DNA of 64,000 bases from Arabidopsis thaliana. Lineage: Eukaryota; Streptophyta; Magnoliopsida; Brassicales; Brassicaceae. The notes below the pieces were generated by a model that ran no database searches, was not told the origin of the DNA, and saw only the letters and a list, made by a program, of their open reading frames with translations. The DNA is taken from the NCBI RefSeq assembly GCF_000001735.4, contig NC_003074.8, positions 8,804,101-8,868,100 on the forward strand, given 5' to 3'. Each line of letters starts with the position of its first letter. The first letter of the stretch is position 1. The position numbers and the translations under genes were made by a program. Positions 39,613-48,702 of the stretch are shown piece after piece.

Positions 39613-42483
39613 ATGGTCGGTGAGTGGAAATGCAAAGAAGGAGAATGGAAATTTGAACCTGAGGAAGGCATCTTTGGTCGTTGTGTACGCGTTCAGGAAA
39701 CCATGACGTACACGGACTTTGTCCGTACACTCCGAGAGGCTTTCAGTTTGAAGTCCACCGAGATCAATCCCATAATTAGCTACTGGATGCCGGGTGAAAT
39801 GTCAGTGCTGATAGATACTAAACGCCCTCCTGTATACATTGACAGTCAGATGGGTCTCGAGACGTTTTTTTTGGTTCGTGGTGGGTATCTTTCTCTCAAC
39901 TTGTTCGTCTCTTTCAATAATACAGTGAAGGCGTTCGGGAATACTGTCTCTAGGTCTCATGGTGAAGTTTCTGAAAGTGACCGTGTGTTTGACAGTGCTA
40001 CAAATGTTGATGAAAATAATGAGGATGCAGAGGAGCAAGCCGATGTTGAAGACGATACAACAGAAGAGGATGAATTGGAGGAGGGCAACGAAGATGATGA
40101 TGGGTGTGATGATTATCTTGGTGTGGATGGATCTATTGGGGGAAGTACCCTGTATCCTACCACAGACGGTAGTGAAGGTATTGGCGAAGAATACGATTAC
40201 AACAAGAGGAACGATGTAATAGTAGAAGAATATGTACAAGGAAATCTTGAGGAAGACGTCAGTCTCACTCAACAGACTGCTCAACATCCAGGGAAATTCA
40301 GTCGTTTATTGGAAACGTGTACGTACACGGGTGTTAGTGTACCTGGCGGAGATACAGGGGAATTCAGTCGTCTCTTGGAAACGTGTACGTACACTGGTCT
40401 TAGTGTACCTGGCGAAGAAACAATCTCTCCATTGGGTTACGGTACACGCTGCGAAGGGCAAAGGGATTCCAATCTTATTTGTATAGACGAAGTCACCGGG
40501 GATGAAGTGATCGAAGGTATTGGAGCTTCCTCAACTGGGACACAAAATGATAATGGGGTAGTTACCGCAGCTGAGGCCTACCAAGTGTATAATGAATTTC
40601 CTAAGTTACATGGTGGCGAGTTGGCGAATCTCGGTAACGATGCTGCTCCTGTGTTCGATGACTTACTCAATTTTCGAGCTGATGAGACACAGGTTGAAAT
40701 CAGCACCACAGGCGAAACTTTGTTTGTTGGAAGTGTTTTTAAGAATAGAAAAGTCCTGCAACAAACAATGTCTCTTCAAGCGATAAAGCAATGCTTTTGC
40801 TTCAAGCAACCTAAGTCATGTCCTAAAACATTGAAGATGGTGTGCGTTGATGAGACTTGTCAATGGCAATTGACTGCTCGCGTCGTGAAGGATTCAGAAA
40901 GTTTCAAAATCACTTCGTATGCTACGACACATACGTGTAACATCGACTCTCGGAAGAACTACAATAAACATGCTAATTATAAGCTCCTCGGAGAAGTTGT
41001 GAGGAGCAGATACAGTTCTACGCAGGGTGAGCCGCGAGCTGTCGACTTACCACAGCTGCTCCTAAATGATCTGAATGTGCGTATTTTGTATTCTACCGCT
41101 TGGAGAGCAAAAGAGGTTGCAGTGGAAAATGTACGGGGGGATGAGATAGCAAATTACAGGTTTTTGCCGACCTATCTGTATCTTCTCCAATTAGCTAATC
41201 CGGGTACAATAACACACCTACACTATACACCAGAAGATGATGGTAAGCAGCGCTTCAAGTATGTCTTTGTCTCTCTTGGCGCTTCTATCAAAGGTCTGAT
41301 ATATATGAGGAAGGTAGTTGTGGTAGATGGAACGCAGCTAGTCGGACCTTACAAAGGATGTCTCCTTATTGCATGTGCCCAAGATGGGAACTTCCAAATA
41401 TTCCCAATAGCTTTTGGTGTTGTTGATGGTGAGACCGATGCTTCTTGGGCATGGTTTTTTGAAAAGTTAGCTGAGATTGTTCCAGACAGTGACGATTTAA
41501 TGATTGTCTCGGACAGACATTCATCTATATACAAAGGCCTAAGTGTTGTTTACCCGAGAGCGCATCATGGAGCATGTGCTGTTCACCTTGAGCGAAACCT
41601 CTCCACCTATTATGGTAAGTTTGGTGTGTCTGCTTTATTTTTCAGCGCTGCCAAAGCTTATAGGGTCAGGGATTTCGAGAAATATTTTGAACTGTTAAGG
41701 GAAAAGAGTGCTAAATGCGCAAAATACCTAGAGGACATAGGATTTGAGCATTGGACAAGAGCTCACTGTAGAGGAGAACGCTACAATATCATGTCTAGCA
41801 ACAACTCTGAGTCCATGAATCATGTGTTAACAAAAGTAAAAACTTATCCGATTGTTTACATGATCGAGTTCATTCGGGATGTCCTAATGCGATGGTTCGC
41901 ATCGAGGAGGAAGAAAGTTGCTAGGTGCAAATCTTCTGTGACACCTGAGGTTGATGAGAGATTTCTACAAGAGTTGCCTGCGTCAGGTAAATACGCTGTG
42001 AAGATGTCTGGACCGTGGAGCTATCAAGTGACAAGTAAATCCGGGGAGCATTTTCATGTCGTTCTGGACCAGTGTACGTGTACGTGTCTTAGGTACACCA
42101 AGTTATGAATCCCATGTGAACACGCTCTAGCAGCTGCAATCGAGCATGGAATTGATCCGAAGTCTTGTGTCGGATGGTGGTATGGCCTTCAAACGTTTTC
42201 TGATTCTTTCCAAGAACCAATTCTACCTATCGCGGATCCGAAAGATGTTGTCATCCCACAACATATAGTGGATTTGATACTCATTCCTCCATACAGTAGA
42301 CGCCCACCAGGAAGACCACTGTCCAAAAGGATCCCATCTAGAGGTGAAAACCGGGTATGTACTAACATCGTTCATTCATCTACTTGTATTTTGAGTATTA
42401 CCATGCGGAGATTTGTAACTTCCTGTCTTTGTCACTTCAGAAAAGCAGGTCATAACAAGAAGACGTGCAAAAATCCAATCTAG
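39613..42483 (+). pseudogene. MURA-type transposase with an in-frame nonsense codon
   Basis: An open frame of 831 codons from MVGEWKCKEGEW runs to a TGA at 42106-42108. The same frame continues after it (IPCEHALAAAIEHG) to 42357, and an intron leads to a last exon ending near 42483. Domains in order: an acidic N-terminal region of ~350 residues; a MuDR-type DNA-binding segment (LFVGSVFKNRKVLQQ through ATTHTCNID); and the MULE transposase core with catalytic-type acids in VVVDGTQL and MIVSDRHSS and the HHGACAVHLERN motif. Next come a SWIM zinc finger (CTCLRYTKL, stop, IPCEH) and a zinc knuckle (AGHNKKTC). The stop takes the place of exactly one residue between the Cys pair and the C-x-H pair, so it is a point mutation in an otherwise normal gene. 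Only a protein cut inside the SWIM finger could be made. Confidence 0.88.
40286..40417 (+). repeat. 66-bp direct repeat inside the transposase frame
   Basis: Two copies 66 bases apart encode FSRLLETCTYTG followed by V/LSVPG. Each carries a perfect TGTACGTACA (40318 and 40384). Being a multiple of three, the duplication keeps the frame. Confidence 0.85.
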
Positions 42484-43065
42484 TTCCGGTGACAAGTTTC
42501 TGAGCCGGCCAATATAGTGTACGCTTCTGTGTTTTCTCGGTGTACGTAAGTTTATATATAATCCACCTGTAACTATGTACGTTGTGTACGTACGTTTAAA
42601 CTCTACGTTCGTATAACTATGAACGTTTTTGTCTGTGTACGTGTTAAAGTTCATGTAATAAGGGTACACAGAGGTGGTTGCTCAATATTTTGAGTAATTT
42701 GAAATAAGTTTTTTGAAAATCTAACTTATTCCCCCTCTTAAATGAACGGAGTTGGAGACATGGTTGGGTATATTGTGGTTGTGTTGGTATTTAATGGAAA
42801 GGACGTAACTGTTGCTGTTTATTGTCAAATCAACGTTATGATTACCCTATATGACGGTTACCAGGCTATTACCAAAAATTTGAATCAAGTGTAGTTGTAG
42901 CCGCATTAATAACTGTAGCCGTTCCAGATTTCCTCTATTTAAGTCTCCTCCCTTCCTTAATTTTATCCACAATCTTCATTCTAAACCCATTTCTTGTGCC
43001 GGCAGTTATATCATTCACAAAAAAAAATTTAGTCTTTCGAATCGCTTGTTCTTGCTATCCGTGAG
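42484..43065. other. Spacer in the transposon with motif cluster
   Basis: Non-coding. It holds several GTGTACG/ATGTACG sites between 42518 and 42645, including TGTGTACGTACGTT, and then the upstream region of the RPA-like gene. A TATA-like stretch (CTATTTAAG) lies at about 42933. Confidence 0.6.
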
Positions 43066-44014
43066 ATGGAGGGGTTTCATACGGTCTCAGAATTGTGTCC
43101 TCTGATCACTGGGTGGCGAATTTATGTCTTTGTCGTGAGGGTCTTCAAGAAGGTTATATCGCCCAACGTCTTCGAACTCGGCCTTATCCTGGCAGATTAC
43201 GAGGTTATTTCCGTTAAATCATTATGTGTTTTTCTCGTTCATTCGCTTAACTTATATATTAAACTCTCTACTATCATGTTCTGTATGTAAAGAATAACCG
43301 TATTGAGGCCACCGTTGATCGTCGCCTTGCTCCGTTTTACGAAGACCGATTCGTTGAAAATGAGTGGAAGACGATCACCTCTTTCTTGGTCTGTAAGTCA
43401 ACTGACTTAGTCAGAGCAACAAAGCATGAATACGGCATACTGTTTATGGATCAGATCGTCGTCGTTCATGCCCCACCGAGATCACCACCAGTTCCAGATT
43501 TCGATTTCACTCCCTTCGACTACATTTTGGATAAATCTGCTTACAAGAACGTTTTAGTCGGTGAGGAGGAATAACTCTGACGCTTCATTTATTACATTTT
43601 TGAAAATGTTTGTTTATTATCTTTGTTTCTCCATCATCTAGATGTCATTGGAGCGTTGGTTGATGTTGGCGCATTGACTACAGACTATTACGGTCTCAAA
43701 CTGAGTTTCAAGTTAAAAGATAGATAGTAAGTGTTCTTTTCATTTGTTTTATTTACAATGTCACTCTAAACGCTAACAGTCCTTATTTCTAACGTAGCAA
43801 TGAAGTCTTGGAGTGCGAAGCCCGCAATCAACATGCGGAGTACTTGGATGGTTACTTTTAGAGTTTGGGTAAAGGAAATTTTGTTGTCGCACTCAGCTTT
43901 TGGCGTCTAACCGAACTGTCTAACCCGAAGCTTGAGAGCCATGGTGCTATTTCAAAGGTGGTTGCCAATCCGGACAGAGCAGAAGTTGCGGATATCTCGA
44001 TGGTGGTTTTTTAG
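43066..44014 (+). pseudogene. RPA1-like OB-fold protein (DUF223 type), nonsense-interrupted
   Basis: Four exons: 43066-43203, 43293-43560, 43642-43726 and 43798-44014. The first begins MEGFHTVSELCPLITGWRIY, the typical start of plant transposon-borne replication-protein-A-like proteins. The OB-fold continues with LILADYE, then NNRIEATVDRRLAPFYEDRF, and the later segment VRATKHEYGILFMDQIVV. Such proteins are presumed to bind single-stranded DNA. In exon 4 the frame meets TAG at 43859-43861 (after EYLDGYF). The same frame then stays open with family-like sequence (KGNFVVALSFWRLTEL) to a stop at 44012-44014. Junctions were chosen by GT/AG and by frame. Without the stop the product would be about 235 aa. 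Confidence 0.75.
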
Positions 44015-44680
44015 CTAGAGGGAATGAACCATTATTCTCCGTTTTAATATAATATAAGACTACAGTTCAATTAAGTTTTCTTTCCCAGTTGTTGTTGTTG
44101 TTTCCATAAGAACCAAACTACATTTCAGTCGTTGTTGTTTCTTGTTTCCGTTTAAATTTTAATCTAATTTATTGTTTTATGTACGTGCCTTGTTTTATTG
44201 TTCAAATCCTCTCGCAATGTACGTATAGTTTCTGGTGTACGCTATCGTGTACGTATATTAGTTTTGGTGCCTTCAACATCAAAAACTGTTAGATTTATAC
44301 TTATGTTGTGTACGCAATTTCCCAATGTACGATAAACGAAGTTTAATATACTATATAGTGTACGTACACGAAGACATCTAGTAATACTTAAAGTGGTAAT
44401 TCATTCAAAAGCCAGAAACATAAAAAAGGACAGGCAGTTTATATAAAGGGAAATTCATAAGATAAGATAAATAAACTGGAACGATTCAAAAAACATAATT
44501 TTTTAAACGAAGCATACACATGTGTTGCAAAATATGTGTGCATCCGTCATACCAAAAGACTCGAGAGTAGAGCCGAGTAGAGTAGCTTAGACCTTAGCAG
44601 CTTTGCTTCTAGTAGAATATAGCCATCTCCCTGGCGTACCAGTAGAAAAAACAAACCCTGCAGCCATGATGGAACGTGCA
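44015..44680. other. Spacer in the transposon with motif cluster
   Basis: No gene. GTGTACG/ATGTACG sites occur at about 44180, 44218, 44240, 44251, 44308 and 44326, and a perfect TGTACGTACA at 44359-44368. The tails of two convergent genes meet here. Confidence 0.6.
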
Positions 44681-45244
44681 TTACCCTACGCAACTCGGCG
44701 GGTGGACAAACCTCCAAGACCTTTCCCAGCGGCGAGCATTTTCAGTGTGAAGCTGGCTGATGTGATACATCACCATCTCTGCAACCGCGTGGCCAGCTTC
44801 AAGGGTGGGTGTCATTTCCCAGAACTTTTCGCTGATAGGGAGGAAATCCAAGTGATTACCGGTACACGTAAGGAACAAACCGGTTGCGAAGCAAGCAAAG
44901 GGATCAGATAAAGCGACGGTTGTCATGACTGAAAGGCCCTGAGCTACTGTCACGAAGTTGCTCGCTTGGCGAACACCTTCAAGGTAAACCGCCGGGATGG
45001 ATCCACGTTCTACAAGCACCTCGAAGTATGGCCAGAAGGGAGACCCCGGTTGGAGTAACGACGGCCACGTCATGAATTCATCGATTGCAAGGGTGTTGAT
45101 GTCAGAACTGTAGACTAAGTTCCTTAGCGTCTCTATGGGAGTCTGGCTGACGGGGAGGTAGTTGACAAGTATGCTTATGGGGTTTGGCAATTGGATTCCT
45201 AGGTACAACTCGGTTGGAGGGGTTAGCGGAGGTAGGAAAGGCAT
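44681..45244 (-). CDS. Diverged F-box-like protein of the transposon (187 aa)
   Basis: Intact frame of 187 codons starting MPFLPPLTPPTELYLG. It shares with the next two genes the order: N-terminal ISILVNYLP (F-box-like position), then a segment with PAVYLEGVRQ, then a repeat-like helical stretch with LSDPFACFATGLFLTCTGNH. It lacks their Cys-rich C-terminal segment, so it may be truncated or a separate branch. I recognise the family only by comparison with its neighbours. Function is unknown; partnership with SKP1 is a guess. Confidence 0.55.
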   Translation of the reverse strand: MPFLPPLTPPTELYLGIQLPNPISILVNYLPVSQTPIETLRNLVYSSDINTLAIDEFMTWPSLLQPGSPFWPYFEVLVERGSIPAVYLEGVRQASNFVTVAQGLSVMTTVALSDPFACFATGLFLTCTGNHLDFLPISEKFWEMTPTLEAGHAVAEMVMYHISQLHTENARRWERSWRFVHPPSCVG

Positions 45245-46037
45245 TGTTTTTCAAACGAGGAGGTCTAGACGGATTTGTGTATTCAACTAAGTGTGTTTGT
45301 CATGAGTTTTAAAGAGGAGAATAACCATCAATGTAAGTGGGTGGGTGACGTGGATGTATATTTAGTGCATCATATTAGTAACTTTTAATTTAAACAAATT
45401 CCTGTGTACCTCTCATAATCGCGCCGTGTACGTCTACAAAATACTCATTACGTTCTCTGACAGAAGGTTGAGTTGACGTCTGTTTGTATGGCATATAAGT
45501 GGAACAATATGGCTTCATGTATAGTGCTATATTAGGGGTCAACGCATTTACTAACAATCTTTTCAAATAAACATTAACTTACTTATTTTATCTGCCAAAT
45601 CAATTGAGTACATTGCTCGGTAACCGTGTACGTCTAATAGAGATATTAATGAGAGTGTGATGGAGGTCACTTCTAGAGTGTATTTGACAGCGAGTAATTA
45701 ATTTGGAGCGAAATCTTCTATATATGGGTTATACGACGTCAAACAAATTTCCTTTTGTCTTCATTTACAAATATCGTCGCTCACTATGTAATCTTTATAG
45801 TTGGAATTAAACTATGCCACGTGTACATTATCATATATCGTGTACGTAGATATTTTATTATTTTATTATTTTAATGATGTCTCATATTAGAGTACTTTGA
45901 GCTAGTATGTTTCAATCAATTACAAAGTGGTAATTTAATTAAAAACAAACTTCCATTACTGATAATCAACGTAAAAAGCTCACATATTGTTGCATGGAAA
46001 ACTTATAAATATGACAGGATCGTGGCGAATGTGAGCT
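45245..46037. other. Spacer in the transposon
   Basis: Non-coding, AT-rich, with GTGTACGT sites at about 45429, 45626 and 45839. It is the presumed upstream region of the gene at 44681-45244 and the 3' flank of the gene at 46038. Confidence 0.6.
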
Positions 46038-46730
46038 CTACAGGATCTGGCTAATCCGTTTAGCACACAACCAGATGTAACATTGGTTGCAAAGATTATT
46101 GAAGAGTCTCGATCTAATGTAACACACCTCCGCGCATTCAGGAGTGCTTACGTCAACACATTCCGGGAACGAAAAACTGTTAGCGTATGTGTATTTTAAA
46201 GTATTACCATATTTCTTTATATCTTTTAGCACCTCCTCACAAATGTCACGTGCGTCCTCCGATTCCAAAGCATAATGGTTGCTTCCGAAGAGCCGAAGGT
46301 AGACACCACCCATGTGAGCATTACCAGCACATATGTAAAGAATTGCGCATGCAAGGGTTGCAGCGGCGTTCCTTGGGGCGATTCGCTCTAAGTGTAGGAT
46401 AGCTCCCTGGATGTCAGACTCATGTGTAACGAGACGCAGTCCTTCATGGTAAATAGCCGTGGGGTTACCAGCTTGTAAGCACCGTTGAAAGAAGGATCTA
46501 TAGCGATCTTCGGAGTTGATGTCATTTGGATCGTGGCCTGCCGCGTAGAAGTCATCGGGATCGTCGCACATGCTGAAAATGTTTGCATTTTTGAGGACAT
46601 CCGGACGGTAGACAATGTCTCTTCCACGAGGACCGGATTTTAACATAGGTCCGAGGTACCACCAACATTTGTCAGCCATTTTCTTGGCTATCTTCGCAAG
46701 CAAATCGTCAGGAATATTTGGGTTTGTCAT
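46038..46730 (-). CDS. F-box-like protein of the transposon (230 aa)
   Basis: Intact single-exon frame. The N-terminus NIPDDLLAKIAKKMADKCW has the spacing of an F-box helix. The middle (AIYHEGLRLVTHES, then AAATLACAILYICAGNAHMG) resembles the Sel1-like repeats found with F-boxes in a plant group I associate with At2g35280. The C-terminus (CYIRSRLFNNLCNQCYIWLCAKRI) is rich in Cys, a pattern seen at the end of that family. F-box proteins are substrate adaptors of SCF ubiquitin ligases; here the substrate is unknown. It is the only one of the two full-length copies that is not broken. Confidence 0.65.
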   Translation of the reverse strand: MTNPNIPDDLLAKIAKKMADKCWWYLGPMLKSGPRGRDIVYRPDVLKNANIFSMCDDPDDFYAAGHDPNDINSEDRYRSFFQRCLQAGNPTAIYHEGLRLVTHESDIQGAILHLERIAPRNAAATLACAILYICAGNAHMGGVYLRLFGSNHYALESEDARDICEEVLKDIKKYGNTLKYTYANSFSFPECVDVSTPECAEVCYIRSRLFNNLCNQCYIWLCAKRISQIL

Positions 46731-47642
46731 ATTTAGGAGTAAGGTGTTTCGAGAAAATGAAATTTGAACACTTAAATAAGCATCATTGAAGATATGGTTG
46801 GGTAAGTTATGGTTGTATTTATTGCAAAGGTATTAAGTGATTATGTGTATTCATATTGTCAAATCAAAGTAATAGTATTCCATATATAATTTGTTATCGT
46901 TGTTATGAGCAACCTCTTTTTAATAACAGCTTAAAACTAGACGTGTACGTTTTACTGACGGTCTTAGTGTACGTCCACATTTACATTTCTACATTTACTC
47001 AACAAACAGTGTACGTTGTAGTGTATGTTTTAGTGAACGTCCACATTTACATTTCTACATTTGCCCAACAAACAGTGTACGTTGTAGTGTACGTTTAAGT
47101 GTACGTCCACATTTACATTTCTACATTTGCCCAACAAACAGTGTACGTTGTAGTGTACGTTTTAGTGTACGTCCATATTTACATTTCTACATTTACTCAA
47201 CAGACAGTGTACGCTGTAGTGTACTATTAGTGTACGTCCATTCATAAATATCACCATTTATGAGACAAACCAAAGACCTCATATGTTTGCATGTGTTATT
47301 TTTTAGTGTACGTTAGAGTTGATATCTCATGCTAGTGAACGTCCATATCTAGTTTTCCGAGACAAAGAAAAAACCTCTAAGTATTATTTGGTAGATGCAC
47401 GTGTACGGAGTTGTGGACGCTTAGATTTTAATATCCAAATTTACATTTACTGCAGTGTCTAAATATCATATGTGAATTTGGCGGAAAAATATTCAACTTG
47501 AGAAACATAACACACCTTGCAAATTTCTTAAGCAATAATATAATTTCAACATAAACATAAACAATATAGTAGAAGGCTTATCATAATTTGAAACATAACA
47601 TAGCGGATAACATAAACAAACATATAAAGTAGAATGGAATAA
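46731..47642. other. Spacer in the transposon holding the 66-bp array
   Basis: Upstream region of the 46038-46730 gene. It contains the 66-bp tandem repeats at 46943-47272 and further GTGTACGT sites at about 47307 and 47400. No gene; the 80-codon frame at 46856 is just translation of the repeats. Confidence 0.7.
46943..47272 (+). repeat. 66-bp tandem array of GTGTACGT sites
   Basis: Five copies start at 46943, 47009, 47075, 47141 and 47207, exactly 66 bases apart; the last decays towards its end. The unit runs GTGTACGTTGTAGTGTACGT, then a third GTGTACGTCC, then an ATTTACATTTCTACATTT-rich part. Each unit carries up to three GTGTACGT sites in the same orientation. It lies about 210 bases upstream of the intact F-box-like gene, so it could be an enhancer or a landing platform for an element-encoded DNA-binding protein. 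Confidence 0.9.
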
Positions 47643-48337
47643 CTATAGCATTTGACTAACACGCCTGGCACACGACCAGAGGTAACAGCGGTTGCAAACG
47701 TTTTGGAAAGCTCCTGATACCATGTAACAATATAAGGCGCAAGGAGGCATACTAATTCCATGGCTGGTAGGATAAGAGAACGTAGGACCATATGTATTGC
47801 TGTATGGAGGGTCAAACTTCTTTATTTCCTCGATGAACTCATCACCCAAAACTCGAGTGGCAACCGAGTCCAATGGATAATGGTTGCGGGTGAAGAGCTG
47901 TAGAAACAAGCCGCCCATATAATCATACCCAGCACATATGAATACAATGGCGCATGCAAGTGTTGCATTTGCTCGTACTGGAGCATGACGCTGTAAGAGC
48001 CTGATGGCTCCATTGATGTTTCGTTCATGCGTTAGAACACGAATACCTTCGTAATACACGGCCGTGGGATTATTAGCTGCAAAACACCTTAAGAAAAATG
48101 TTCGATGTCGGCCTTCATCAGCGGATCCGGAGGGATTGTGGCCCCTCCAGCTTGGAAGTCATCGGGCGAGTCACACAAGGTGAGAATATTGGCATCTTTG
48201 AGGACATCCGGACGGTAGACAATGTCTCTTCCACGAGTGCCGGCTCGTACCAATGGACCAAGGTCGGACCAGCATTGGTCAGCCAGGTTCTTAGCTATCT
48301 TCGAGAGTAAATCGTCGGGAAGAGTCGGGTTAACCAT
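47643..48337 (-). pseudogene. F-box-like protein of the transposon, frameshifted
   Basis: Close relative of the 46038-46730 gene. It starts at 48337 with TLPDDLLSKIAKNLADQCW, and GRDIVYRPDVLK is shared by both. The frame is lost around 48115-48145: the first frame ends at 48089, while the family sequence (RTFFLRCFAANNPTAVYYEG) resumes in another frame and runs to CARRVSQML at 47643. A one-base indel explains this. The intact sister copy makes the comparison direct. Confidence 0.75.
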
Positions 48338-48702
48338 GTTTGAAATGAGATAGTCAGAGGTCGTCAGTAATTTCTTCACTTTAATAACCACTACTGTGAA
48401 TTTGGTTGGGGCAATTACGGTTGAAATGAATGTCATACTTGTGTTGGTAAGCGTTGGCTGTCAAATCAATTTATCACTTGAGTTATGTTATAAAGTTAAT
48501 ATGCAGTGTACGAGACATATAGATATGTACGTACACATTTACATTATGTAATTATAAGTGAACGATGTGTACGACAATATGATAGAGGACAATAAATTAA
48601 CTTCTGACAATCTCCAAATTAAATGTAGTTGCAATCATATATATAAGTCAGGTTTGTTCATAATAATTGGTTGCAAAGAACCAGAATATTGTTCTTGGAC
48701 GA
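48338..48702. other. Spacer in the transposon
   Basis: Upstream of the frameshifted F-box-like gene and downstream of the protease gene. It includes TGTACGTACA at 48526-48535 and half-sites at about 48505 and 48568. Confidence 0.6.

Noticed and set aside
39802..40287. 161-codon minus-strand frame, Ile/Phe-rich
   Set aside because: Antisense of the acidic N-terminal part of the transposase.
46856..47098. 80-codon frame of VVYVLVNVHIYISTF-type repeats
   Set aside because: Translation of the 66-bp tandem array; the repeats are non-coding and other copies break the frame.
46943..47272. CRISPR-like regular repeats
   Set aside because: Units are contiguous tandem copies without unique spacers, in a plant transposon.
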